DNA from: CAYLJJ01 sp964384025
GTDB lineage: Bacteria; Myxococcota_A; Bradymonadia; UBA7976; UBA1532
Reading direction: 5' to 3'
Length of the DNA stretch: 61,670 bases
Assembly: GCA_964384025.1 (NCBI GenBank)
Contig: CAYLJJ010000026.1
Location: 1-61,670, forward strand
The notes below the pieces were generated by a model. It had not been told where the DNA came from. It did not search any database and was given only the letters and a program-made list of their open reading frames with translations. Shown piece after piece: positions 18,370 through 25,856 of this stretch (its first letter is position 1; the number at the start of each line of letters is the position of its first letter). A program made the translations under genes and the position numbers.

Positions 18370-19020
18370 ATGGGTGCGGTTGCGAAGTTTTACTCCAACG
18401 GTGGGGCATGGATGCACCCCATACTTTTTATGAGTATTATCGCTCTTGGAGTAATCATTGAACGTTTCATCTTCTTGTACTTCAAATATAATATCAACGC
18501 AGCGGCCTTTATGGCGCAGATCCAGAAGTTGGTCATGGCCAACAATATCGATCGTGCCATCAAGCTCTGTAACGCCGCTCAAGCGGCAGCGCTCCCCAGA
18601 GTGATCAAGGCGGGACTCACTCGGGCCAACCGTGCCCCAGATGAGATCCAAAATGCTGTCGAAGAGGCAACCCTAGAGATTGTCCCTGTGGTCACCAAGA
18701 GGACTTCGGTTCTTCAGCAGATCGCTAACATCTCTACTCTCTTGGGTCTCTTAGGTACGATTCTGGGTTTGATCCAAGCTTTCCAAGCTCTTGCGGATCC
18801 TTCAATCCCCCCCGATAAGCGACAGAGCATGTTGGCTAACGGTATTTCCATCGCCATGAACACCACGGCTTTTGGTCTGATCGTTGCTATTCCCTGCCTG
18901 GGTGCTCAACTTTTCCTCTCCTCTGTAACCAAAAAGATCATTGATGAACTTGATCAATATTCTTTGAAGTTGGAGAACCTCTTGATTTCTCGTCTTCACG
19001 GAAATACTGAGAACCGTTAA
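18370..19020 (+). CDS. MotA/TolQ/ExbB-type proton channel subunit (AglR-like)
   Basis: The protein has 216 residues and three membrane helices: HPILFMSIIALGVIIERFIF near the N-terminus, NISTLLGLLGTILGLIQAF in the middle and MNTTAFGLIVAIPCLGAQLF near the C-terminus. This is the typical TolQ/ExbB pattern with the long cytoplasmic loop between helices 1 and 2. The frame is open back to 18247, but ATG 18370 has GAGGAGGG at 8 bases and gives a normal N-terminus (MGAVAKFYSNGG). Two ExbD/TolR-like genes follow, the same composition as the AglR-AglQ-AglS motor that drives Glt gliding and Nfs spore-coat assembly in Myxococcus. It should use the proton gradient to drive the periplasmic and TonB-like parts encoded around it. 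Confidence 0.88.
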   Translation: MGAVAKFYSNGGAWMHPILFMSIIALGVIIERFIFLYFKYNINAAAFMAQIQKLVMANNIDRAIKLCNAAQAAALPRVIKAGLTRANRAPDEIQNAVEEATLEIVPVVTKRTSVLQQIANISTLLGLLGTILGLIQAFQALADPSIPPDKRQSMLANGISIAMNTTAFGLIVAIPCLGAQLFLSSVTKKIIDELDQYSLKLENLLISRLHGNTENR

Positions 19021-19074
19021 AGAGATTTCTTGTCTAATAAGAGTTTTTGATACTTTAAAGAGCCGGAGGGTATA

Positions 19075-19680
19075 ATGCCTCGAAAGAAGCAACGCTTCAA
19101 AGAGGTCGTAGATGAGCTCAACCTTGTCCCGGTAATGAACATGGTTATGTGCCTCATTCCGGTTGTCTTAGTTGGCTCTTCACAGGTTACGATTGGGGTT
19201 GTCAATGTCAACGCGCCTCGCTTTGGAAGTGGGGCTGTTACTGAGAGCAAACCTGACGATCAAAAACCTCTTAATCTCACCCTCGCTGTTGGTGAAGATG
19301 GATATCGGCTTACCGCTTCAGGAGCAGATATCAATGAAGTCCTTCAACTTCCTCCAGGACAACCTGGTCCTAATGGAGAGCCTCCTCCTCCTGGCCCTTT
19401 CATTAAGAAGAAGGATAAGAAAACTTATGATTATATTGAGCTTTATAATAAGCTGGTTAAAATCAAAAAAGCTTATCCTCATGAGAGCATCATAAATTTA
19501 ACTGCAGATCCAAGAATTCCATTTAAACATATAATTAGCACGATGGATGTAGCACGAGTTCACTTGGAATCTGAAAGTTATGATAACTCAGAAGTTTTCA
19601 TGCATACAGGGATTAAGTACACTGCTGAAGGCAAGCCAGATCTGCTTTGGCCAGATGTTGTCTTTGCTGTTGCTCAATAA
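19075..19680 (+). CDS. ExbD/TolR-like motor subunit with Asn in place of the membrane Asp (AglQ-like)
   Basis: The protein has 201 residues: a short basic cytoplasmic start (MPRKKQRFKEVVDE), one membrane helix (LNLVPVMNMVMCLIPVVLVG) and a periplasmic domain. In ExbD, TolR and MotB the helix begins with a pattern like NxxPxxD, and its Asp carries protons. Here the matching position is Asn22 (codon AAC), so this subunit should not carry protons itself. The periplasmic part has a Pro/Gly loop (LPPGQPGPNGEPPPPGP). The end of the protein (TADPRIPFKHIISTMDVARV) resembles the ExbD/TolR peptidoglycan-facing domain. It has a good GGAGG and lies 54 bases after the channel gene. Together with the next gene it would form a mixed pair. 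Confidence 0.82.
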   Translation: MPRKKQRFKEVVDELNLVPVMNMVMCLIPVVLVGSSQVTIGVVNVNAPRFGSGAVTESKPDDQKPLNLTLAVGEDGYRLTASGADINEVLQLPPGQPGPNGEPPPPGPFIKKKDKKTYDYIELYNKLVKIKKAYPHESIINLTADPRIPFKHIISTMDVARVHLESESYDNSEVFMHTGIKYTAEGKPDLLWPDVVFAVAQ

Positions 19681-19715
19681 CCACACCCCTTTTAAAACTT
19701 TAGCTGGATTTTAAG

Positions 19716-20300
19716 ATGGCCGAAAAATCCCACCAAGATCTCGTTAAAGAGTGGTTGAACTCTCAAGAAGAGGGCAAAAAGAAGAAAAAAAAGGGCCGTC
19801 GACTCCCCGATTCGGGAGGAGGAGTTACTATTAACTCCCTCATGGACGCTATGTTCATCATCTTAGTTTTCCTTCTGATGAACTACGCCATTGACCCTCT
19901 CAGAATTGATATTTCAGAAGATCTAAAATTACCCCCTTCAACTTCTGATGTTAATCCTGAGCCCACAGCCGCTATCACCATAAGTGCCAAAGGCATCATT
20001 GTGAATGATAAGGTTGTTGTAGATGTCAAGGGAGGGACTGTCAGCAAGATTGATAAGCAAGGCGCAGAGAACAGTCTCCAAATCCAACCTCTTTTTGAAG
20101 CTCTCAATGAAGAGGTCACTCGCCAAAAAAATATAGCTCAACTTAACGGAACCCAATTTAGCGGGATCCTCACCGTGATTTGCCACCAAGAGACTCCATA
20201 TCGCTTGCTTACCGAGGTCCTCTATACCGCTGGACAAGCTGAATTTCGGAAGTTCAAATTTGCGATCCTCCAAGGCGGTGCTCGAGGAGTATCGGGTTAG
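19716..20300 (+). CDS. ExbD/TolR-like motor subunit with conserved Asp (AglS-like)
   Basis: The protein has 194 residues. A highly charged cytoplasmic start includes a run of lysines (KKKKKKGRR). One membrane helix (INSLMDAMFIILVFLLMNYA) follows, with Asp44 at the proton-carrying position of the family, then a periplasmic ExbD-type domain (AAITISAKGIIVNDKVVVDV, TVICHQETPYRLLTEVLYTA). Paired with the Asn-containing subunit upstream, this is the likely proton-carrying plug of the motor. The gap to the previous gene is 35 bases and the ribosome site is weak, so coupled expression from the upstream promoter is likely. Confidence 0.85.
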   Translation: MAEKSHQDLVKEWLNSQEEGKKKKKKGRRLPDSGGGVTINSLMDAMFIILVFLLMNYAIDPLRIDISEDLKLPPSTSDVNPEPTAAITISAKGIIVNDKVVVDVKGGTVSKIDKQGAENSLQIQPLFEALNEEVTRQKNIAQLNGTQFSGILTVICHQETPYRLLTEVLYTAGQAEFRKFKFAILQGGARGVSG

Positions 20301-20402
20301 AAACCCAATCTTCAGATTTTCGGGATCCAACGCCAGCAAACCCACCTCCGCCGCAACGCAATCCTCAGGTGATATGATGTTAAAGAAGAGGTTAAGAAAT
20401 AA

Positions 20403-20555
20403 ATGTTGCGGTTTGCAATGGAGGCTAAGCCTCTAACACCGGCGACTTCCTCGCCTCGATCTACGACTGCGCCGCCAACAACACTTGCTCCGATAGGTTC
20501 CACCACCGATGCCAAGAATAGCAACGCGATTCTCGGGAGATACAAAGTAGTATAA
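20403..20555 (+). pseudogene. 50-residue frame ending like the start of a Ser/Thr kinase; possible gene remnant
   Basis: ATG 20403, with AAGAGG about 12 bases upstream, opens a 50-codon frame that stops at TAA 20553-20555. The product is Thr/Ser/Pro-rich (PLTPATSSPRSTTAPPTTLAP) and ends SNAILGRYKVV. The ILGRYKVV ending closely resembles the first strand of Hanks-type kinases, which in Myxococcota often follows a low-complexity leader. The three frames after the stop show no kinase sequence, so if this was a kinase gene the rest has been lost. The alternatives are a chance match or a genuine small protein. Confidence 0.35.
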
Positions 20556-20675
20556 TGAGATGCGTCGGTGTTCAGAATCGTGGCAATTATTTTTTAACGA
20601 GTCTTAACCACCAGGACAGGTTGATTTGGGCTCCTTGGGCGGCTATCTTTTCTAAGCGCTCGTTGCTGAGAGTAG

Positions 20676-20699
20676 GCGGCGCTAAGCGCCGCTTTTTTA
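20676..20699 (+). terminator. Rho-independent terminator between the motor operon and the TonB-like gene
   Basis: GCGGCGC (20676-20682) pairs perfectly with GCGCCGC (20686-20692) around TAA and is followed by TTTTTTATT, a textbook intrinsic terminator on the plus strand. It lies 376 bases after the last motor gene and 74 before the FHA/TonB-like gene, so that gene probably has its own promoter. The rest of 20301-20772, outside the small frame, shows no gene. Confidence 0.85.
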
Positions 20700-20772
20700 T
20701 TACAGGTCCTGCTCTTCTCCACCGATGCTGAGAGAACCAACTACACAAGTTTGACCGAAAGGATGCTTCGGA

Positions 20773-22203
20773 ATGACGCAAAGCCGGGACCGGAAGATCC
20801 TTCGTGTAGGAATCATTCAAAATGGAAAAATCATCGAAGAGCGCCTCCTCAGGAAGCGCGAATCGGTGACCGTCGGTCAATCTCACCACAATACCTTTGT
20901 CCTCCCCAGCGCAGGCCTTCCCCGTGCATATAAGCTCTTTGATCTCAGGGGCGGGGTTTACCACCTCCGTTTCCGTAACGATATGGGCGGAAAGGTCTCC
21001 GTTTCAGACGCTGTCCTCGACTTCAATGCTCTAAGGGAGCAGAAACTCGCGCGACAAAAAGGAGAGCTTCATATCCTCCCCCTCTCAGAGAAGAGCCGAG
21101 GGAAGATCCTGATCGCCGACGTTACTCTGCTTTTTCAATTTGTTAGCCCTCCTCCTCCGCCCTCTAAATTGCAACTCCCTGCTTCTGCGAGAGGAGGCTG
21201 GGCCAAATCAGTCGATTGGACTTTTGTCTCCTTCTTGATGGCCAGTTTCGTCCTTCAAGTCTTCTCTTTGGGTTTTATCCTCTCTCAGGATTATCCCAAG
21301 CCACCAACAGGGATAGAGTCGCTCCCTGATCGCTTTATCCAGCTCCTCGTCGACGATCCCTCCAAGATAGAAGCGCTCAGGAAGAAAAAAGAGAGCGAGG
21401 GAGAAGGGGAAGAAGAGGTGGAGGAGGAGGAGGTTGTCGAGGAGAAACCCAAAGCAAAGGCCAAAGAAAAGGCCAAACCCAAGCCCAAAGAAGATAAGGG
21501 AGGAAACGACGGTAAGCCTCTAACAAAAGAGCAGATTGCTCAAGCCAAAGAGGCGCGCCGTAGGCGAATGAGCGCCAAGGTGCAAAGTAAGACGATCTTG
21601 GGACAATTGGGGGCTTTAGGCGGAGGTGATGGAGAGGGAACCATCGTCGATAGCCTTCAGGGCGGAGCAGCCGAGGTGACTATGGCGGCAGCCTTCGATG
21701 GAGCTGGCGGTCTCGTTATGGCTGATCAAGGGGGAGCCTCAGGAAAACGCCGCAGGAACCTCACCAAAGGGAGCGGACAGGTTGCTGGAATTAAAGATAA
21801 GCTCCGAGCCAAAGGGGGAGGCTCTGTTCGTTCAGGAAAGAAGGGCAAAGAAAAGAAAATCAAAGGACGAATGTCCATCAAAAAGCCCAGCGAAGCCTTT
21901 GGAACAGGAGTTTTGGACTCTGCTGCTATCGCCAGAGTGGTCAGGCGCCGACAAGGAGCGGTGAAGAGTTGTTATGAAAAGCAGCTCAAAAAAGATCCCA
22001 AGCTGGCAGGTAAGGTGAAAGTTCAGTTTACGATTGAACAAAGCGGTCGAGTCGGAAAGGCCAAAGTAATCCAAAATACGACAGGCGACACTGCTGTAGG
22101 GCGCTGTATCACCTCAAAGATCAGACGCTGGCGTTTTCCAAAACCCAACGGAGGCTCTGTCACTGTGGCCTTCCCCTTCGTTTTTGCCCCTGCGTCGCGC
22201 TAA
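20773..22203 (+). CDS. FHA-like, single-TM, TonB-like protein with AgmX/PglI C-terminal domain (GltG/GltJ-like)
   Basis: This 476-residue protein has four parts. Residues 1-125 look like a cytoplasmic FHA-type domain (ILRVGIIQNGKIIEERLL, VTVGQSHHNTFVLPSAGLPR). One membrane helix spans about 149-171 (TFVSFLMASFVLQVFSLGFI). A long Glu/Lys/Pro-rich periplasmic linker follows. The last 90 residues are a TonB-like AgmX/PglI domain with VVRRRQGAVKSCYEKQLKKD, KVKVQFTIEQSGRVGKAKV and a final beta strand. Two cysteines in the last domain (KSCYE and GRCITSK) could form a disulfide. In Glt machines such proteins carry motor force across the periplasm to outer-membrane parts, and FHA domains bind phosphothreonine. 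The start has AAAGGA at about 10 bases. Confidence 0.85.
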   Translation: MTQSRDRKILRVGIIQNGKIIEERLLRKRESVTVGQSHHNTFVLPSAGLPRAYKLFDLRGGVYHLRFRNDMGGKVSVSDAVLDFNALREQKLARQKGELHILPLSEKSRGKILIADVTLLFQFVSPPPPPSKLQLPASARGGWAKSVDWTFVSFLMASFVLQVFSLGFILSQDYPKPPTGIESLPDRFIQLLVDDPSKIEALRKKKESEGEGEEEVEEEEVVEEKPKAKAKEKAKPKPKEDKGGNDGKPLTKEQIAQAKEARRRRMSAKVQSKTILGQLGALGGGDGEGTIVDSLQGGAAEVTMAAAFDGAGGLVMADQGGASGKRRRNLTKGSGQVAGIKDKLRAKGGGSVRSGKKGKEKKIKGRMSIKKPSEAFGTGVLDSAAIARVVRRRQGAVKSCYEKQLKKDPKLAGKVKVQFTIEQSGRVGKAKVIQNTTGDTAVGRCITSKIRRWRFPKPNGGSVTVAFPFVFAPASR

Positions 22204-22239
22204 ACCACTCTCCGGTGTTTGAGGAGGGCAAGGATCTTC

Positions 22240-22287
22240 GCAAAACTGTCTTTTTTATGCGATATCAAAAAACGCGAGGAGTTTTGC
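22240..22287 (+). other. Extended imperfect inverted repeat before the polysaccharide-export genes
   Basis: GCAAAACT (22240-22247) pairs perfectly with AGTTTTGC (22280-22287). Inside it, a TTTTTT run (22251-22256) faces an AAAAAA run (22267-22272). The 208-base gap between the TonB-like gene and the next start holds no gene. The structure could be a leaky terminator or part of a leader. Confidence 0.35.
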
Positions 22288-22411
22288 AACAGCAACAGGG
22301 TCCAAGAGATCTTTAAGGTAGGACCCGTTTCTAAGCTCCAAATGGAATATCCTGAGTGATCTTGGATATCAAAGGGGTCTAAGAATCTTGAACGAATCGA
22401 GGTAGCTCAAT

Positions 22412-22942
22412 ATGCGGAGCCTGACCCAAATCGGGTTTCTTCTTCTGTGGGCGTTCCCCGCCTATGCACAAGCTCCTTTTGGAGCCAAGATCAGCACTCA
22501 GGAGAAGTTAGAACAAGCAACAGAAGCCATTGATCAGATGAAGTCGACTCTCAAAGTTGCTCTGGAGCGTCTCCAAATTGCCCGAGAAAAAAAAGATATT
22601 ATCCAAATAAATTGTGTAAACGACAAGCTCTCAGCCATAAAGGGGCTCTTGAAGATCTCTGAACGAGCAGATGTAAGTTTGAGAGAGGCCGTTGTACGCA
22701 AAGATGAAGAGTTGGTGGAACATGAGTTCACCAAGATCTCCATCGCCTTAGCCCGCATTGGAAATTTCCGCGTCGAGGTGGAGGGTTGTGTCGGCGAAGC
22801 CAGTCAGTACACAGGTGAAACCATTGTAGATCTCGTCATCGACGAGCAAATTCGAACAGATGATCCCAGCGGCGATGATATCTTTGTGGCCTTTGATGCG
22901 GTGGAATCTGATCGGCCTGCTGCGGTAACGGGGAGCCGCTGA
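22412..22942 (+). CDS. Small secreted helical protein, first gene of the export group
   Basis: The protein has 176 residues and a signal peptide ending in FPAYAQA. The body is a predicted helical bundle (LEQATEAIDQMKSTLKVALE, VNDKLSAIKGLLKISERADV) with two cysteines (INCVND and EGCVGE), and a short polar tail. I do not recognise a named family. It is 11 bases upstream of the barrel gene and clearly in one operon with it and the OPX gene, so a periplasmic role beside the polysaccharide exporter is likely. ATG 22412 has GAGGT at 8 bases. Confidence 0.7.
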   Translation: MRSLTQIGFLLLWAFPAYAQAPFGAKISTQEKLEQATEAIDQMKSTLKVALERLQIAREKKDIIQINCVNDKLSAIKGLLKISERADVSLREAVVRKDEELVEHEFTKISIALARIGNFRVEVEGCVGEASQYTGETIVDLVIDEQIRTDDPSGDDIFVAFDAVESDRPAAVTGSR

Positions 22943-22953
22943 GGCGAGCCAAC

Positions 22954-24231
22954 ATGAGCTTCAAAACGATATTTTTGTTTTTTCTGATCAGCTTAACCGG
23001 CTTTGGAGGGGAGGCTCTCGCGAGAGGAGATGGAGTCCGCAAAGGGGATCTCTTGATCCATCCCAGCGCAAAAATCGCCGCTGGCTATGATAGCAATGTC
23101 TTCTATGAAGCCCCTGAAGAGGCCCCCAATTCAGGCTCTATGATGATGTTTGGCGGTGGTCTAGAACTCTCCAATCGAAACTCCAGACGCTTGTCTTTCT
23201 CTTTAAAGTCAGACCTGAACTTTCGTTTGATGACCTCCCTGGACACCGAAGAGACGCAAACGGAAGAGCGAACTGGTTTGGAGTCTGCCAAGATGAGGGC
23301 AGACCTGCGGCTCTTTCCTCAATCTTCTATCAGTCTGGAGCTGAAAGATAAGCTCAGCTACGCAGAGCGAGCCTCCTATGAGTTCTTAGCCGATGGTTAT
23401 CAAAAGCTGGAGAACGCGGTAGGCGCTGATCTCATCTTTGCTCCTGGTTCTCGCCCTGCATCTAGAGCCCTGACACTGAAGCTGGGTTATGTGCTCCACA
23501 CAACACACTTTTTGGGGGCTCAAGGTCAGGGACAGAGCCGTGCTGAGAAGCTGGCTCATGAGATGGAACTACAAAGCCGGTGGAAATTTTTTCCCAAGAC
23601 CGCTGCAGTGTTGGGAATAAGTTACTCTCTCATTGACTATGAACAGCCCAAACAGTTGGAAAATGAATCTCTGATTGAGTCTATGGATCGCGATTCAAGT
23701 CCCTTACGAATCATGGCTGGTCTGGAAGGTTTGATCACCCAACGAGTATCTGTTGTATTAAAAGGCGGATTTTCAAATTCTTTCAATGCAAGAGGAGAGT
23801 CTTTTCAAGGATTTATTGGCAAATTCCATCTCCAATATCTTATGGAACCGACACTTCAACTTCGGTTGGGTTATGAACGAGACGGTCGAGACACCAGCTT
23901 CTCTAATTACTACAGTTCCCATCAGTTTTTTCTAAAAGGAGAACTTTTCTTCCTAAACCAATTTTCAATCAACTTAAAAGGAGGCTTGCATCTCTACACA
24001 TATGCTGCTTCTGGCTCTCCGGATGAAGTCACCGGCGCTGCTAATCTAAGAGAAGATCCTGTAATTAGAGTTGAGGGTTCTTTTACTTATCAATTGAAAA
24101 ACTGGCTAAAATCCTCTCTGGTTTGGGAAATGGAGAATAATAGAACAGAATGGGTAGATCATGGACTGGTTGATAACCCTGCGAATTATTCTCGACAACT
24201 GATGATGCTTCGAGTATCAGCTGATTATTGA
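22954..24231 (+). CDS. Outer-membrane beta-barrel, likely polysaccharide-export porin (Wzp-like)
   Basis: The protein has 425 residues and a signal peptide ending in GFGGEALA. The mature part starts LLIHPSAKIAAGYDSNVFYE and continues as a run of amphipathic strands up to MMLRVSADY, which ends in tyrosine as barrels do. The length fits a barrel of roughly 18 strands. It lies 9 bases before a short OPX gene. In M. xanthus, OPX proteins that lack the outer-membrane helix work with partner barrels (WzpX, WzpS, WzpB), and the gene pair here has exactly that form. I therefore infer that it is the outer-membrane exit channel. The alternative is a generic DUF-type barrel of unknown use. Confidence 0.7.
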   Translation: MSFKTIFLFFLISLTGFGGEALARGDGVRKGDLLIHPSAKIAAGYDSNVFYEAPEEAPNSGSMMMFGGGLELSNRNSRRLSFSLKSDLNFRLMTSLDTEETQTEERTGLESAKMRADLRLFPQSSISLELKDKLSYAERASYEFLADGYQKLENAVGADLIFAPGSRPASRALTLKLGYVLHTTHFLGAQGQGQSRAEKLAHEMELQSRWKFFPKTAAVLGISYSLIDYEQPKQLENESLIESMDRDSSPLRIMAGLEGLITQRVSVVLKGGFSNSFNARGESFQGFIGKFHLQYLMEPTLQLRLGYERDGRDTSFSNYYSSHQFFLKGELFFLNQFSINLKGGLHLYTYAASGSPDEVTGAANLREDPVIRVEGSFTYQLKNWLKSSLVWEMENNRTEWVDHGLVDNPANYSRQLMMLRVSADY

Positions 24232-24240
24232 GCATTATTC

Positions 24241-24828
24241 ATGAGATATTTTGCTATCATCAATCTATTGCTCTTAAGTTGTGGTGTTCCTGAACACCCT
24301 TCGCTTCCTCCTTTGCCAGATATGTCCAGTATTATACAGGCTTCGCTCTTAGGACCAGGAGATGTAATTGAAGTCAGGGTTTATCAAGAGGAAGGAATCT
24401 CAGGCTTGTATCGTATTGGTGCTGATGGGACTTTTGCTTTTCCCCTTGTAGGCGAAGTTTTGGGAAAAGACAAAACACCTGGGCAACTAGGGCAACTGCT
24501 CATCAAAAGACTAAAGCTGGGTTTCATCAGGGATCCTCAAGTCAGTGTCTTTGTGAAAGAGTTTAACTCTAAGAAAGTTTTCGTACTTGGTGAAGTGAGA
24601 AAGCCTGGAACTTTCGCCTATGAAGAGAATATGAGCATTGTTCAAGCTGTTACTCTGGCAGGAGGTTTAAAATCCCTAGCAGCAGGAAATCGGGTGATTT
24701 TAACCCGTAAAGTGGGTTCAGAAGAAAAGAAATTTTTGGTTCCTTTTACAGCCATTGGCGGAGGAGCAGAACCCAATGTCAACCTCCAACCAGGCGATAT
24801 CATTTTTGTGCCTGAGTCTTGGCTTTAA
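24241..24828 (+). CDS. Short OPX polysaccharide export lipoprotein (Wza family without membrane helix)
   Basis: The protein has 195 residues and a lipobox LLLSC (Cys14). It has the polysaccharide-export domain (GPGDVIEVRVYQEEG, YRIGADGTFAFPLVGEV) and one SLBB domain (VFVLGEVRKPGTFAYEENMS, QAVTLAGGL), and it ends PGDIIFVPESWL. E. coli Wza is about twice as long and ends in an outer-membrane alpha-helix, and this protein stops well before that. It therefore needs another channel, most simply the barrel encoded just upstream. It would stack on the periplasmic part of the Wzc-like kinase encoded downstream. Its 3' end overlaps the convergent nucleotidyltransferase gene by 29 bases. Confidence 0.9.
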   Translation: MRYFAIINLLLLSCGVPEHPSLPPLPDMSSIIQASLLGPGDVIEVRVYQEEGISGLYRIGADGTFAFPLVGEVLGKDKTPGQLGQLLIKRLKLGFIRDPQVSVFVKEFNSKKVFVLGEVRKPGTFAYEENMSIVQAVTLAGGLKSLAAGNRVILTRKVGSEEKKFLVPFTAIGGGAEPNVNLQPGDIIFVPESWL

Positions 24829-25771
24829 ATCTGGATAAAGAGCTGAGAGTCCTTCTCAGCAGACCCCAACGCAGCTCAGGTGGGCAGAGGAACAACTTAG
24901 AACCTTGGAAGAGGAAAGGGTTGGGGTTTTCGGGTGCTTGAAGCACTCCTGGCAAAAGTCTAGAGAGTATCGTCACTTCAACTTCGGGGAGAGAGCCACC
25001 AGGCCAGAGCTCAGCTTCTTTGAGCCTCAGAAGAGCCAAGTCAAAGGCTCGCTCCAGTCCATAAAGCTTTACGCTTTGCCGCAGTTCACTCCAACTCTGA
25101 GATAGGGTCCTGCGAATGAGCACAAAATCTAGAAGGTCTAAAAGATCGAGATAGCCTCCATCCTTTGAGCAGTTGCTCAACCAAAGCAGGAGACGATCTA
25201 GAGGTCTGGGGATCTTTAACCTAAACCCCTGGAGCAGACGCAACTCTGCTCTATGCCAGAGCGCCAAGCCCCGAGGTCCTGGACGGTGGGGAGGCTGAGG
25301 GTCTGAATGAAGCTCCAGCAAGCAGCCCTCGATGAGGAAACCCAAAACGATCTGAGGCTCTCCAGGAAAGCGCTCATAGTGAGCCTCCCTCACCTCGCTG
25401 GCTTGGGTCGAGAGTTGAGGGATGATCGATTCAAAGGCAGGTCTGGGGAGCAGGAGATCTAGATCGTAGGCTCTACGGGCTCCTGGATCATCATAGAGAT
25501 GCTCTCCCAGATCCGCGCCTTTAAAGATCAAAGGAGGAGGCGCCGAGACAGGCCAGCATCTACGAAGGATCTCCAGACGTCGCAGATGTGCTCCTAAGTT
25601 TTCGTTCCACTCCTGTGCGCATTTGTTCTGCTCTGCCTCGCTGAGAGGGAGAGCAATATGGTAGAGGGTTCCGTTCAATCGAAGAGGGGTTGAAGATTCA
25701 GTGATGCCTGGAGGTGCCAAAGGAAGTGGCTCTCCCTGGAGCCAGCATCGGAGGATATTTGAGAGCAACAT
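24800..25771 (-). CDS. NTP_transf_5-type nucleotidyltransferase
   Basis: The protein has 323 residues. The recognisable part is LIFKGADLGEHLYDDPGARR followed by AYDLDLLLPR. It carries the KG and Asp-x-Asp pattern of the uncharacterised nucleotidyltransferase family PF14907, whose members are frequent in capsule and exopolysaccharide loci. The first Asp pair (DLD) would bind the metal. The exact substrate is unknown. It is the only minus-strand gene inside the plus-strand export/synthesis block and overlaps the OPX gene tail by 29 bases. ATG 25771 follows GAGGATGAG. Family assignment is by motif only. Confidence 0.7.
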   Translation of the reverse strand: MLLSNILRCWLQGEPLPLAPPGITESSTPLRLNGTLYHIALPLSEAEQNKCAQEWNENLGAHLRRLEILRRCWPVSAPPPLIFKGADLGEHLYDDPGARRAYDLDLLLPRPAFESIIPQLSTQASEVREAHYERFPGEPQIVLGFLIEGCLLELHSDPQPPHRPGPRGLALWHRAELRLLQGFRLKIPRPLDRLLLWLSNCSKDGGYLDLLDLLDFVLIRRTLSQSWSELRQSVKLYGLERAFDLALLRLKEAELWPGGSLPEVEVTILSRLLPGVLQAPENPNPFLFQGSKLFLCPPELRWGLLRRTLSSLSRFKAKTQAQK

Positions 25772-25856
25772 AAACTCATCCTCACCTGTATCTAGACTCT
25801 CTGCAAATGGTGACTTTGGAGATATCTTGCTCGGCTGAAGGGTCGAAGAGGGCGTT

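Noticed and set aside
19061..19080. TATAAT-like box before the first ExbD-like gene
   Set aside because: It overlaps the ribosome site and start codon (GGAGGGTATAATG), too close to serve as a promoter for that gene, with no -35 element.
20587..20964. Minus-strand frame over the terminator and the FHA gene start
   Set aside because: It is antisense to a well-supported gene and contains the terminator hairpin; its product shows no recognisable features.
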